From contig JAEWXC010000090.1 of the NCBI GenBank assembly GCA_023396115.1, positions 1-61,001 of the forward strand: a stretch of DNA of 61,001 nt. Direction: 5' to 3'. The notes under the pieces were generated by a model. It was given only the letters and a program-made list of their open reading frames with translations. It was not told the origin of the DNA and did not search any database. Origin of the DNA: Actinomycetes bacterium (GTDB taxonomy: Bacteria; Actinomycetota; Actinomycetes; Propionibacteriales; Nocardioidaceae). Of this stretch, positions 40,629-49,174 are shown piece by piece. How positions within the stretch are numbered: position 1 is the first letter of the stretch; every line of letters begins with the position of its first letter. The position numbers and the translations under genes are program-made.

Positions 40629-41372
40629 ATGACCGAACCCCTCCAGCAGCACCCCGGGGGCGCCGATCCCCGACCGGCCGGGGTCCTGGGCCGAGACGTG
40701 TGCGCCAGCCACGCGCTGCTGCGCAACCAGCTCGAGCGGGCACGTCGGGCGGTGAGCCGACGCGATCCGAGCGAGCCACGGGCGGCGCGTGCGCCGGTCG
40801 ACGTGCTGCTGACCAGTGCCAGCCAGCACGCGGGGGCGGTGCTCGCCGTGCTGGTGCCGCGCACGCACGCCGTGGTGCCCGACGGTCCGGCCGCGGCCGA
40901 GGAGCTCGTGCACCGGGTGCGCGACCTGGAGGTGGCCCTGCACCAGCTCAAGGGCAAGACCTACGGCAACACCTTCATGGCCCGTCGCCACTACGACGAG
41001 GTGTGGGACGAGGTCTCCGGAACCCTGCACCGTCTGGTGCGGGCCGAGACGGCCGCCGGCACCCTGCTGGCCAGCGCCCCCGGCAGCGGCGCCGACCACG
41101 TGGCGGCGCTGCACCGGGCCGAGGAACGCGCCCCGTCGCGACCGCACCCGTGGATCCCGCACCAGGGGCCGCTGGCGCCGGCGGCGCGTGCGGTGGCCCG
41201 ACGGCTGGACGCCTTCTACGACACCGTCGAGGGCCGGATGCTGCCCGTGCCTGCCCCGCACCACGACCGGGAGCACGACGGGTTGTTCACCCAGTGGCTC
41301 CTCGCGGACCCGCATCTGGCCCCGCCGGAGCGGCACGACCACGGCGACGACCCGACCCCGACCGGCCGCTGA
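40629..41372 (+). CDS. hypothetical soluble protein
   Basis: 247 residues from ATG 40629; an in-frame GTG nine bases earlier is possible. No signal peptide or membrane segment. The sequence is His/Arg/Ala-rich with predicted long helices; pairs such as RNQLERARRAV and HDREHDGLF resemble helical bundle proteins, but no family is recognised. It is bounded by the two terminators at 40454 and 41398, so it is probably a single-gene transcript inserted into the rimM-khpA-rpsP region. Confidence 0.6.
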   Translation: MTEPLQQHPGGADPRPAGVLGRDVCASHALLRNQLERARRAVSRRDPSEPRAARAPVDVLLTSASQHAGAVLAVLVPRTHAVVPDGPAAAEELVHRVRDLEVALHQLKGKTYGNTFMARRHYDEVWDEVSGTLHRLVRAETAAGTLLASAPGSGADHVAALHRAEERAPSRPHPWIPHQGPLAPAARAVARRLDAFYDTVEGRMLPVPAPHHDREHDGLFTQWLLADPHLAPPERHDHGDDPTPTGR

Positions 41373-41397
41373 GGCCGTGGGAGGGCCTGAAAAGCGC

Positions 41398-41434
41398 TGA
41401 GGGCGTCACCCCCGGGTCGGGGGTGACGCCCTCA
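41398..41434. terminator. bidirectional terminator between convergent genes
   Basis: A perfect 16-bp stem (41398-41413 with 41419-41434) and 5-nt loop. On the minus strand it is followed by GCGCTTTTC, suiting termination of rpsP-khpA; it also ends the plus-strand gene. Confidence 0.75.
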
Positions 41435-41452
41435 GGCGCCGTCTGGTGACGC

Positions 41453-41695
41453 TCAGCGGCGGCGGTCCACGTCGACGAAGTCGACGCGGGCCCCACCACG
41501 ACCGGCCAGGGCACCGACGACGGTGCGGAAGGCGGTCGCGGTGCGCCCGTTGCGGCCGATCACCTTGCCGAGGTCGTCGGGGTGCACCCGGACCTCGAGG
41601 ATCGAGCCGCGGCGCAGCTGCTTGTCCCGGACCGTGACGTCGTCAGGGTGCTCGACGATGCCGCGGACCAGGTGCTCGAGCGCGTCGGCCAGCAC
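41453..41695 (-). CDS. khpA: KhpA-like KH-domain RNA-binding protein
   Basis: 80-residue KH protein. The GxxG loop is in LGKVIGRNGRTATAFRTVV near residue 48. KhpA forms a small RNA chaperone with KhpB in other bacteria. GTG 41695 is chosen because the start precedes the known first residues (VLADALEHLVRGIVEHP) and overlaps rpsP by a few bases; earlier codons are only rpsP in another frame. It follows rpsP and is translated with it. Confidence 0.92.
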   Translation of the reverse strand: MLADALEHLVRGIVEHPDDVTVRDKQLRRGSILEVRVHPDDLGKVIGRNGRTATAFRTVVGALAGRGGARVDFVDVDRRR

Positions 41696-41699
41696 CGGC

Positions 41700-42170
41700 T
41701 CAGGCCTCGGTGCTCTCGGCGGCCGGCTCCTCGGCAGCGGCCTCGGCGGGCGCCTCGGCGGCGGCCTCCTCGACCTTCTCCTCGGCCTTCTTCGCCTTCT
41801 TGGTGACCGCGTCACCCTTCGGCTCGGAGGCGGCCTGCTTGAGGGCCTCGTTGAAGATGGCGAGCTTGTCGGCCTTGGGGGCCGCGGTCTTCAGGGTGCC
41901 CTCGGTGCCGGGCTCACCCTTGAAGGTCTGCCAGTCGCCGGTGACCTTGAGGATCGCCTCGACGGCCTCGGTCGGCTGGGCGCCGACGGAGAGCCAGTAC
42001 TGGGCGCGCTCGCCGGTCACCTCGATGAAGGAGGGCTCCTCCTTGGGGTGGTACTTGCCGATCTCCTCGATCACCCGTCCGTCGCGCTTCTTGCGCGAGT
42101 CGACGACGACGATGCGGTACTGCGGGACCCGGACCTTGCCCAGGCGCTTCAAGCGAATCTTGACGGCCAC
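41700..42170 (-). CDS. rpsP: 30S ribosomal protein S16 with acidic tail
   Basis: 156-residue S16; the core is standard (AVKIRLKRLGKVRVPQYRIVV then PSFIEVTGERAQYWLSVGAQP). After about residue 115 there is a charged tail of Lys then Ala/Glu repeats (EEAAAEAPAEAAAEEPAAE), absent in E. coli (82 residues). GTG 42170 with GAGGAG 11-12 nt upstream. First gene of rpsP-khpA. Confidence 0.96.
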   Translation of the reverse strand: MAVKIRLKRLGKVRVPQYRIVVVDSRKKRDGRVIEEIGKYHPKEEPSFIEVTGERAQYWLSVGAQPTEAVEAILKVTGDWQTFKGEPGTEGTLKTAAPKADKLAIFNEALKQAASEPKGDAVTKKAKKAEEKVEEAAAEAPAEAAAEEPAAESTEA

Positions 42171-42302
42171 GTTTGTGGTGTCTCCTCGAACGTTGTGGTG
42201 GTGTGAGGGCTCCGGACCGGGTGGGGAACACACGGGCCGTCGACCTCGATGGGGCCCGCCGCGCCGGGTGAGAGGGACCGGACGGACAGGACTCAGGGAT
42301 GA

Positions 42303-42332
42303 AGTCTGCCAGAGGGTCGCGGAGTGGACCAA
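42303..42332 (-). promoter_or_regulatory. rpsP promoter with extended -10
   Basis: Minus strand TTGGTC, 18 bp, CAGACT preceded by TGG. It is nearly the same as the rplS promoter at 38055-38085. The transcribed leader would be about 125 nt. Confidence 0.55.
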
Positions 42333-42468
42333 TCGGGGTCACGTGCGGTGGAGTGCCCCGACCGGTCGCGGCGCCCGTCAGCCTCCCCTGAGAGCCGGGC
42401 CCGGGTTCAGGGTCCGTCTCAGGGGTTCGACGGATGCCGCGGAGCACCTCGGCAGGGAGGATGGAGGC

Positions 42469-43137
42469 ATGAGCAACCACGAGCCCAGCCCGGGCGGCCC
42501 CGACCAGAACCCCTACCAGACCCAGCCCACGCCCCAGCCGGGGTACGGCGCCGCCTGGACCCCGCCGCCGACCGCCCCGAAGAAGCCCCGGCCGAGTGCC
42601 TGGTGGTTCCTGGGACCGGTCGCCCTGGTCGCGGCCGCCGTCGCGGTCTTCGTGGTGGCCCTCGTGGCCGGCTTCAGCGGCCTGGTCACCGACACCCAGA
42701 GCCTCCCGGCCGACGGCCAGCCGCACCAGGTGACCCTGAAGAACACCGAGAAGCAGATGCTGGCCATCGACGAGGACGAGTTCTGGACCGCGGACTGCAC
42801 CGTCACCGACGCCGGGTCCGGGGAGCAGCTCACGATCAACTCCCCCACCGGTGACGTCACCGTGAACGGCTGGGAGGTGACCAAGACCTTCCGACCGATC
42901 TCCCCCGACGTGGTGGTGACCTGCCAGCCGGGCACCTCCGACCCCGCCGACCCGTCGGCGGGCGCGGGCACCGAGGTGATCGTCGGGGAGGCCCCCGAGA
43001 TCGGCCGCGCCGTCGGCGGCATCATCGTGGCCACGATCGTGCCGCTGGTGCTGGGCTCCATCGCCGTGATCTGGGCCATCGTGCTCGGCATCCTCATGGC
43101 CGTGCGGGGCCCGAGGCGACCGCGCAACGCCGTCTGA
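42469..43137 (+). CDS. membrane-anchored protein with two transmembrane helices, unknown
   Basis: 222 residues from ATG 42469 (GGAGG 8 nt upstream). A Pro/Gln/Tyr-rich cytoplasmic N-terminus (about 1-44) leads to a helix (LGPVALVAAAVAVFVVALVAGF), a central extracytoplasmic domain of about 110 residues with two Cys (WTADCTVTD and VVVTCQPG, probably a disulfide) and a C-terminal helix (AVGGIIVATIVPLVLGSIAV). No family is assigned. It converges on the amidohydrolase gene at a shared terminator. Confidence 0.7.
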   Translation: MSNHEPSPGGPDQNPYQTQPTPQPGYGAAWTPPPTAPKKPRPSAWWFLGPVALVAAAVAVFVVALVAGFSGLVTDTQSLPADGQPHQVTLKNTEKQMLAIDEDEFWTADCTVTDAGSGEQLTINSPTGDVTVNGWEVTKTFRPISPDVVVTCQPGTSDPADPSAGAGTEVIVGEAPEIGRAVGGIIVATIVPLVLGSIAVIWAIVLGILMAVRGPRRPRNAV

Positions 43138-43143
43138 CCACCC

Positions 43144-43172
43144 ACCGGGGGGCCGGTCTCCGGTCCCCCGGT
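43144..43172. terminator. bidirectional terminator between convergent genes
   Basis: A stem-loop with arms ACCGGGGG/CCCCCGGT enclosing CCGG/CCGG, located 7 nt after the plus-strand stop and 8 nt after the minus-strand stop. Confidence 0.6.
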
Positions 43173-43180
43173 CGCGGGGT

Positions 43181-44260
43181 TCAGGCCACGACACGTCCCC
43201 GCAGCACGACCGCCGAGGGCCGGCGCAGCACCGACAGGTCGGCGCGCGGGTCGTCGGGGTAGACGACGAAGTCCGCACTGGCCCCTTCGGTGACGGTGTC
43301 GAACCCGAGCCACTCCCGCGCCCGCCAGGACGCGGCCGCGACCACGTCGGCGGCCGGCAGGCCCATCTCGACCATCGCCTCCATCTCCCCGGCCAGCTCA
43401 CCGTGCCGCTCGACGCCGCCGCCGTCCGAGCCCACGTAGAGCGGCACCCCGGCCTCGTGGGCACTGAGCAGGACCTCACGGCGCGACGCGTACAGCTCGG
43501 TCATGGTGGCGGCGTAGGCGGGGAACTTGTCCCGACCGCCGTCGGCGAAGCCGGGGAACTTGGCGGTCTGCTGGACGGTGGGGACCAGGGCGACCCCGTG
43601 CTCGGCCATGAACCCGACCTGGTCCGGGGAGAGCCCGGTGCCGTGCTCGATGCAGTCGATGCCGGCCTCGAGCAGTCCCGGCAGCACCTCGGACCCGAAG
43701 CAGTGCGCGGTGACCTTGGCGCCCTCGGCGTGGGCGGCGGCGATCGCGGCGGCGAAGGCCTCGGACGGGAAGGACGGCGCGAGGTCGCCGGCCTCGCGGG
43801 AGATCCAGTCCCCCACCAGTTTGATCCACCCGTCGGACTCGCGCGCCTGGGTGGTGGCGTAGGAGACCAGCTCCTCGGGCTCGATCTCGAAACCGAAGTT
43901 GCGCAGGTAGCGGCGGGTCCGGGCCAGGTGGCGTCCGCAGCGGACCAGCCGGGGCAGGTCGTCGCGCTCGTGCACGAACCGGGTGTCGGTGGGTGACCCG
44001 CAGTCGCGCAGCAGCAGCGCCCCGGCGTCGCGGTCGGCCAGGGCCTGGGCGACGACCTCGTCGGCGGAGATCGCGCCGTGGTCCTCCAGGCCCAGGTGAT
44101 TGTGGGCGTCGACCAGCCCGGGGACGATCCAGCCCCGGGCGACGGTCCCGGCCCCCGGGTGTGGCTCGAAGGTCACCCGCCCGTCGACGACGTAGACGTC
44201 CCGGACCTGCTCGTCGGGCAGGACCGGGCCGTGGAACCTGAGCACCCCGGAGTCAGCCAT
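43181..44260 (-). CDS. amidohydrolase family protein (imidazolonepropionase-like)
   Basis: 359-residue metal-dependent hydrolase. Metal ligands appear as HNH in VDAHNHLGLEDHG, a Lys in GWIKLVGDW, two His in VTAHCFG and IEHGTG, and the Asp of YVGSDGGG. The substrate is unknown; the family includes imidazolonepropionase, prolidase-like and deamidase enzymes. No signal peptide. ATG/GTG 44260 is the plausible start. Next gene is 118 bp away on the same strand. Confidence 0.85.
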   Translation of the reverse strand: MADSGVLRFHGPVLPDEQVRDVYVVDGRVTFEPHPGAGTVARGWIVPGLVDAHNHLGLEDHGAISADEVVAQALADRDAGALLLRDCGSPTDTRFVHERDDLPRLVRCGRHLARTRRYLRNFGFEIEPEELVSYATTQARESDGWIKLVGDWISREAGDLAPSFPSEAFAAAIAAAHAEGAKVTAHCFGSEVLPGLLEAGIDCIEHGTGLSPDQVGFMAEHGVALVPTVQQTAKFPGFADGGRDKFPAYAATMTELYASRREVLLSAHEAGVPLYVGSDGGGVERHGELAGEMEAMVEMGLPAADVVAAASWRAREWLGFDTVTEGASADFVVYPDDPRADLSVLRRPSAVVLRGRVVA

Positions 44261-44378
44261 GCCGGCACGCTACCCCGGTCGACACCCGGTTCGGGGCCCT
44301 ACTCCGTCGGGCACCTCACCGAACGGGACGGGCCGACGTTCGCTCGGTGAGGCGCGAGCGCAGCGAGCCACGAACCCG

Positions 44379-44759
44379 TCAGCCGATCCGGTCCCACAGC
44401 CAGGTCGGTGACAGGGTGCGCGCGTGCATCGCCACGTTGGCCCCGAGCATCCGGTCCGCGGTGACCACCTCCACCTCGGACCCGGCCTCCCGCGCCACGC
44501 GGGCCTGGCGGACGATCTCGGAGTCCCCGTCGCGGGGTGCGTGCACGGTGACCACGTGCGCGTCGGTGCCGGCCCGGACCCCGGCCTTGGCGGCACCCTC
44601 GAGGACCAGGACGACCCGGTCGTGGACCAGGTCGGCCACCAGCAGCGCCTCGTGCAACCGGCGGGCTGCCCCGGCCCGGTCCTTCCACCACCCGTCCGGG
44701 CGCGCGCCGACGACGTTGGCACCGTCGACGACCAGGACGCGCCGCGGGGTGCGGCTCAC
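44379..44759 (-). CDS. NYN-domain (PIN-like) ribonuclease-like protein
   Basis: 126 residues with the NYN/YacP-type PIN-like fold: RVLVVDGANVVGARPDGWWK near residue 8 supplies the first catalytic Asp, and DGDSEIVRQAR and EVVTADRML supply later acidic residues. Proteins of this kind cut RNA in other systems. GTG 44759 overlaps the ffh stop (GTGA), so it is coupled to ffh. The cellular target is unknown. Confidence 0.85.
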   Translation of the reverse strand: MSRTPRRVLVVDGANVVGARPDGWWKDRAGAARRLHEALLVADLVHDRVVLVLEGAAKAGVRAGTDAHVVTVHAPRDGDSEIVRQARVAREAGSEVEVVTADRMLGANVAMHARTLSPTWLWDRIG

Positions 44760-46318
44760 TTGAGGAACTGGCCGAAGTCCTTGGGCAGGTTCAGCTGCTC
44801 GGCGGCCTTCTCGTAGTCGATGTCGCCACCCACGCCGAACGCGCTGCCCGGGGCCGCGGCCTTCTTCTCGGCGGCCTTCTGCTGCGCGGCCTTGGCGGGG
44901 TTGCCCGAGACCCGCTTGCCCTTGCCCTTCTTCGGGGCCTGCTTGGCCTTGCCCCGCTTGCCGGCACCGGGCAGCCCCGGCATGCCGGGAACCCCGGGCA
45001 TGCCCGGCATCCCGCCACCGCGGGCCATCTGCTGCATCATCTTGCGGGCCTCGAAGAACCGGTCGACCAGCGTGTTGACGTCGGAGACCTGGCGGCCCGA
45101 GCCCTTGGCGATGCGGGCGCGCCGGGACCCGTCGATCAGCTTGGGGTTGGCCCGCTCGGCGGGGGTCATCGACTGGATGATCGCCTGGATCCGGTCGATC
45201 TCCCGCTCGTCGAAGGAGTCGAGCTGGTCGCGGAACTGCCCCATCCCGGGCAGCATCCCCATGATCTTGGACAGCGACCCGAGCTTACGGATCTGCTGCA
45301 TCTGGGAGAGGAAGTCGTCGAGGGTGAAGTCACCGGAGCCGGTGAGCTTCTCGGCGGCCTTGGCGGCCTCCTCGGCGTCGAAGGCCTTCTCGGCCTGCTC
45401 GATCAGGGTGAGCATGTCGCCCATGTCGAGGATGCGCGAGGCCATCCGGTCGGGGTGGAACAGGTCGAAGTCGGTCATCTTCTCGCCGTTGGAGGCGAAC
45501 ATGACCGGCTTGCCGGTGACCGAGGCGATGGACAGGGCCGCACCACCGCGGGCGTCACCGTCGAGCTTGGTCAGCACGACGCCGTCGTAGCCGACACCCT
45601 GGGAGAAGGCGAGCGCGGTGGTGACCGCGTCCTGACCGATCATCGCGTCGACGACGAACAGGACCTCGTCGGGCTGGGTGGCGGTGCGGATCATCCGCGC
45701 CTGCGCCATCATCTCGGTGTCCACACCGAGGCGGCCGGCGGTGTCGATGATGACCACGTCGTGCAGCTTGGCCTTCGCCTCGCGGACACCGGTCTTGGCG
45801 ACCTCGACCGGGTCACCGACACCGTTGCCGGGCTCGGGCGCGAAGACCGGGACACCGACCCGCTCGCCGTTGACCTGGAGCTGCTGGACGGCGTTGGGGC
45901 GCTGCAGGTCGCAGGCGACCAGGATCGGGGTGCGGCCCTGCTCCTTGAGCCACAGCGCCAGCTTGCCGGCCAGGGTCGTCTTGCCCGCACCCTGGAGGCC
46001 GGCGAGCATGATGACGGTCGGGCCGGTCTTGGCGAACCGCAGCCGGCGGGTCTCGCCGCCGAGGATGTTGACGAGCTCCTCGTTGACGATCTTGATGATC
46101 TGCTGGGCCGGGTTCAGCGCACCGGAGACCTCCTCGCCACGGGCGCGCTCCTTGACCGCCCCGACGAACTCCTTGACCACCGGCAGCGCGACGTCGGCCT
46201 CGAGCAGCGCGATCCGGATCTCTCGGGCGGTGGCGTCGATGTCGGCCTCGGAGAGCCGGCCCTTGCCACGCAGGTTCTTGAACGTCGTGGCAAGGCGGTC
46301 CGAAAGGGTGGCGAACAA
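44756..46318 (-). CDS. ffh: signal recognition particle protein Ffh
   Basis: 520-residue SRP54 homologue. The N domain begins LFATLSDRLATTFKNLRGKG; the G domain has GLQGAGKTTLAGKLA, DTAGRLGVD and TKLDGDARGGA; the C-terminal M domain is Met-rich (MGMLPGMGQFRDQL, KMMQQMARGGGMPGMP) and binds 4.5S RNA and signal peptides. A TTG start at 46318 is chosen because homology begins there and GAGGA lies 7-8 nt upstream; the frame remains open far upstream into the glnD region without homology. Confidence 0.95.
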   Translation of the reverse strand: MFATLSDRLATTFKNLRGKGRLSEADIDATAREIRIALLEADVALPVVKEFVGAVKERARGEEVSGALNPAQQIIKIVNEELVNILGGETRRLRFAKTGPTVIMLAGLQGAGKTTLAGKLALWLKEQGRTPILVACDLQRPNAVQQLQVNGERVGVPVFAPEPGNGVGDPVEVAKTGVREAKAKLHDVVIIDTAGRLGVDTEMMAQARMIRTATQPDEVLFVVDAMIGQDAVTTALAFSQGVGYDGVVLTKLDGDARGGAALSIASVTGKPVMFASNGEKMTDFDLFHPDRMASRILDMGDMLTLIEQAEKAFDAEEAAKAAEKLTGSGDFTLDDFLSQMQQIRKLGSLSKIMGMLPGMGQFRDQLDSFDEREIDRIQAIIQSMTPAERANPKLIDGSRRARIAKGSGRQVSDVNTLVDRFFEARKMMQQMARGGGMPGMPGVPGMPGLPGAGKRGKAKQAPKKGKGKRVSGNPAKAAQQKAAEKKAAAPGSAFGVGGDIDYEKAAEQLNLPKDFGQFLK

Positions 46319-46354
46319 CGTCAGTCCTCGTCTGGTGCGTCGGGTGGTGGCGCC

Positions 46355-46375
46355 GGCTGGGCCGACGGCCCAGCC
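46355..46375 (-). terminator. palindrome between glnD and ffh
   Basis: GGCTGGGCC-GAC-GGCCCAGCC, a perfect 9-bp hairpin with 3-nt loop in the gap after glnD. It may terminate the nitrogen operon; a TAGGCT box for ffh overlaps its edge. Confidence 0.45.
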
Positions 46376-46485
46376 TAACCGGCCGGTCGTGGCGGTGCCG
46401 CACCCACGACGATCCCGGGCCGGCTGGTGCTGCCGCGACACCGGTCTGCGGGTGGTCCCCCGTCCCCTCGGCTCGCGGGTGCTTC

Positions 46486-48705
46486 TCAGACCAGCGCGGC
46501 GGGTTCGGGCGGGGTCAGGGTGCTGCGCAGCGCCGCCACCAGCCGGTCCAGCTCGCGCCCGGCCAGGGGACGTCCGTCGGCGCCCCGCAGGTGCAGCACG
46601 TCGACGGCCTGCGGCCCGCGGGTCTCGACGTGCGCGGCAACCAGGTCGGCGCCGGTGGCCGCGACCTGGGACAGCAGCCGGTGCAGCAGGCCGGGGGTGT
46701 CGGCCGCCCGGACCTCCAGCGCCGTGCTGCGCGCCCCCTCGACCTCGTGCACCAGCACCTGGGCAGCGCTGCCCCGGACCGGTGCCGGCGGGGTCGCGGT
46801 CGGGGTGTCGGCCGGCAGCCGCAGGTGGTGTCGCAGCACCGCCGGGTCGACGCTCAGGTCGTCGATCCACCAGCGCGACCAGGCCAGGGCACCCGACCCG
46901 GGGACCCGGCCGGCCCGGGCCCGGTGCACGCCGCTGCGGGTCAGCAGACGAGCCACCTCCGCGGCCAGCCCGACCCGGTCGGGGGCCACGACCAGCACCT
47001 CCAGTCCCCCGCCGGCCCCGGCCACCTCCACGTGCAGCTCCCCGTCGCACATCCACTCCGGCACCTCCTCCGGCTCCGGCTCCAGAACCTGGCCGGGCCC
47101 GAGCACCGCCGCGGTGCGGGCCACGAGGTCTCGCACCTGTCCGGCCCGCCAGGTGCTCCAGGCGGTCGGGTTGACCGCACGGACGTCGGCCTCGGTGAGG
47201 GCGCCGAGCAGGTCGAGGGCCTCCACGTGGCCCACCCGCTCGGCGACCCACTCGGCGGTGGCCGGGTCCTCGGGGTCGCGGGTGGTGAGGGTGGAGGTGA
47301 GCAGCAGGTGTTCTCGCACGCAGCGTTCCACCAGACCCACCGACATCGGGCCGAATCCCCACCGGCGGGCCACCTCGGCGGCCATCGGGGCCCCGGTCAG
47401 GCTGTGGTCGCCGGGTTGGCCCTTGCCCAGGTCGTGCAGCAGGGCGGTGACCAGCAGCAGGTCGGGGCGGGCGACGGCCCGCAGCAGGTCGGAGGCGGCC
47501 ACGCAGGTCTCCACCAGGTGCCGGTCCACGGTGTGTCGGTGGGCGGTGCTGGAGTGCGGCAGCAGGCGCACCTGTTCCCACTCGGGCAGCAGCAGGTCGA
47601 CCGCTCCGGTCTCCTCGAGGGTCTCCCACACCTCACGCAGTCCGGCTCCGGCGCCGAGCAGGCGCACCAGCAGCCCGCGGGCCGGTTCGGGCCACGGGGT
47701 GGGCACTCGGGCGCCGTCGCGGACCAGGCGGGCCGCGGTGGCCGGGGAGAGCGGCACGCCCTGTTCGGCCGCCACGGCCGCGGCGCGCAGCAGCAGCAGC
47801 GGGGCGTCGGCCACCCGGGCACCGGGCGCCAGGACCACCTCACCGGCCGAGAGCGCCACCCCGGGGGCGAGCTGCTCGAGCCGGGGACGGCGCGGGCCGG
47901 CGGTGTGCGCGGGGCCGGCCAGGTGGGCCTCCACCCGGCGCCAGGTCAGCCGGGACAGGTGGGCGGCGCGACGACCGAGGCCGCGCACGTGACGCTGGGC
48001 GGCCAGCGCGTCGGGCAGGCCCAGCTCCGAGGCCAGCTCACCCCACAGTTCGGGCGCGATCCGGTCGCCGGCACGCCCGGTGACGGTGTGCAGCGCGTCG
48101 CGCACGTCGAGCATCCCCCGGCGGGCGCGGGCCAGGTCAGCGTGCGGCACGTCGACCAGCCACGTGGCGCGGAGCCCGTCGAGCACCACGAAGTCCCGCA
48201 GACCGCCGTGCGCCTCCTTGAGGTCGGGGACCCCCTCGTGCGCCAGTTCGCCGGAACGCTCGTGCCGTCGGCGGGTCATGCTCGCCAGCTTCGGCAGCCG
48301 GGCCCGGGCCCCGCGGCGCCAGTCGGCCAGCACCCGGGTGCGCAGCTGCAGGGTGAGGTGCGGGTCGCCGGCGACGTGCCGGGCGTCGAGCAGACCCAGG
48401 GCCACCCGGACGTCCTGCTGGGCCGCCGCCACCATCCCGTCGAGCGACCGGACGGCGTGGTCGAGCTTGAGACCGGCGTCCCACCACGGGTACCACAGCT
48501 CGGTCGCCACCGGCCCCGGGTCGACGTCCTCGGCGTGGACCAGCACCAGGTCCAGGTCGGAGGCCGGGGCCAGGTCGCCGCGGCCGTACCCGCCCACCGC
48601 CACCAGGGCCAGGCCGGTCGTGCTGCCCGGCACGAGGGCCTCGAAGGCCCGGGTGGCCAGGGCGTCCATCTCGCGGACCCGTGCGGCCCGTTGGTCTCCG
48701 GTCAT
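46486..48705 (-). CDS. glnD: PII uridylyltransferase-like regulator GlnD
   Basis: 739-residue GlnD: nucleotidyltransferase domain with VGGYGRGDLAPASDLDLVLV near residue 40 (Gly-Asp metal residues), HD domain (TALLHDLGKGQPGDHS) that removes the modification, and two C-terminal ACT domains sensing glutamine (e.g. VVAPDRVGLAAEVARLL; EVRAADTPGLLHRLLSQV). In actinobacteria GlnD adenylylates PII at Tyr51. ATG 48705 with AGGAGAGGGG about 7-12 nt upstream. Third gene of amt-glnB-glnD; an unusual hairpin pair precedes it. Confidence 0.92.
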   Translation of the reverse strand: MTGDQRAARVREMDALATRAFEALVPGSTTGLALVAVGGYGRGDLAPASDLDLVLVHAEDVDPGPVATELWYPWWDAGLKLDHAVRSLDGMVAAAQQDVRVALGLLDARHVAGDPHLTLQLRTRVLADWRRGARARLPKLASMTRRRHERSGELAHEGVPDLKEAHGGLRDFVVLDGLRATWLVDVPHADLARARRGMLDVRDALHTVTGRAGDRIAPELWGELASELGLPDALAAQRHVRGLGRRAAHLSRLTWRRVEAHLAGPAHTAGPRRPRLEQLAPGVALSAGEVVLAPGARVADAPLLLLRAAAVAAEQGVPLSPATAARLVRDGARVPTPWPEPARGLLVRLLGAGAGLREVWETLEETGAVDLLLPEWEQVRLLPHSSTAHRHTVDRHLVETCVAASDLLRAVARPDLLLVTALLHDLGKGQPGDHSLTGAPMAAEVARRWGFGPMSVGLVERCVREHLLLTSTLTTRDPEDPATAEWVAERVGHVEALDLLGALTEADVRAVNPTAWSTWRAGQVRDLVARTAAVLGPGQVLEPEPEEVPEWMCDGELHVEVAGAGGGLEVLVVAPDRVGLAAEVARLLTRSGVHRARAGRVPGSGALAWSRWWIDDLSVDPAVLRHHLRLPADTPTATPPAPVRGSAAQVLVHEVEGARSTALEVRAADTPGLLHRLLSQVAATGADLVAAHVETRGPQAVDVLHLRGADGRPLAGRELDRLVAALRSTLTPPEPAALV

Positions 48706-48721
48706 CGTGATCCCCTCTCCT

Positions 48722-48787
48722 GGACGCTGCGGTGCGTGCCCGGCACACGCCGCAGCGTCCGCCGCCCGGTGCACCGGGCGGCGGACG
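48722..48787 (-). promoter_or_regulatory. pair of mutually exclusive hairpins before glnD
   Basis: On the minus-strand transcript, stem 1 pairs bases 48787-48774 with 48769-48756 (14 perfect bp, 4-nt loop) and stem 2 pairs 48760-48750 with 48732-48722 (11 perfect bp, 17-nt loop). They share bases 48756-48760, so both cannot form fully at once. Stem 2 ends right before the glnD ribosome-binding site. This looks like a switch or attenuator between glnB and glnD, or a terminator. Confidence 0.55.
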
Positions 48788-48835
48788 CGTACCGGGTCAG
48801 TTCCGGCTGGTGCGGTCTGTCGAAGCCGTGCGCCC

Positions 48836-49174
48836 TCAGAGGGCAGCTTCGTCGGTGTCCCCGGTGCGCACCCGCACCACCGTGTCGACCGGACTGACCC
48901 AGACCTTGCCGTCGCCGATCCGACCCGTCTGGGCGGACTTGACGACGATCCCGACCACGTCGTCGACGTCGGTGTCGTCGACGACGATCTCGATCTTGAT
49001 CTTGGGGACCAGGGCGATGTCGTACTCCGCGCCCCGGTAGACCTCGGTGTGGCCCTTCTGCCGGCCGTAGCCGGAGACCTCGCTGACGGTCATCCCGGCG
49101 ACCCCGAAGGTCTCCAGGGCCTCGCGGACCTCGTCCCACTTGTGCGGCTTGATCACCGCGGTCACGAGCTTCAT
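48836..49174 (-). CDS. glnB: nitrogen regulatory protein PII (GlnB/GlnK)
   Basis: 112-residue PII trimer subunit that senses 2-oxoglutarate, ATP and ADP. The start MKLVTAVIKPHKWDEVREAL, the T-loop GYGRQKGHTEVYRGAEY with modifiable Tyr51, and the B-loop TGRIGDGKVWV are present. ATG 49174 overlaps the amt stop (ATGA), which ties it to the transporter it would inhibit. In actinobacteria it is called GlnK by function. Confidence 0.95.
   Translation of the reverse strand: MKLVTAVIKPHKWDEVREALETFGVAGMTVSEVSGYGRQKGHTEVYRGAEYDIALVPKIKIEIVVDDTDVDDVVGIVVKSAQTGRIGDGKVWVSPVDTVVRVRTGDTDEAAL

Noticed and set aside
44261..44378. Short palindromic repeat (GGCGCGAGCGCAGCGAGCC) after the NYN gene
   Set aside because: A common high-GC extragenic motif; arms are not fully complementary, so I do not call a terminator or element.
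46319..46485. Upstream extension of ffh or SRP RNA gene in the ffh-glnD gap
   Set aside because: No SRP RNA core or tRNA structure visible; the open frame has no homology beyond the TTG start.
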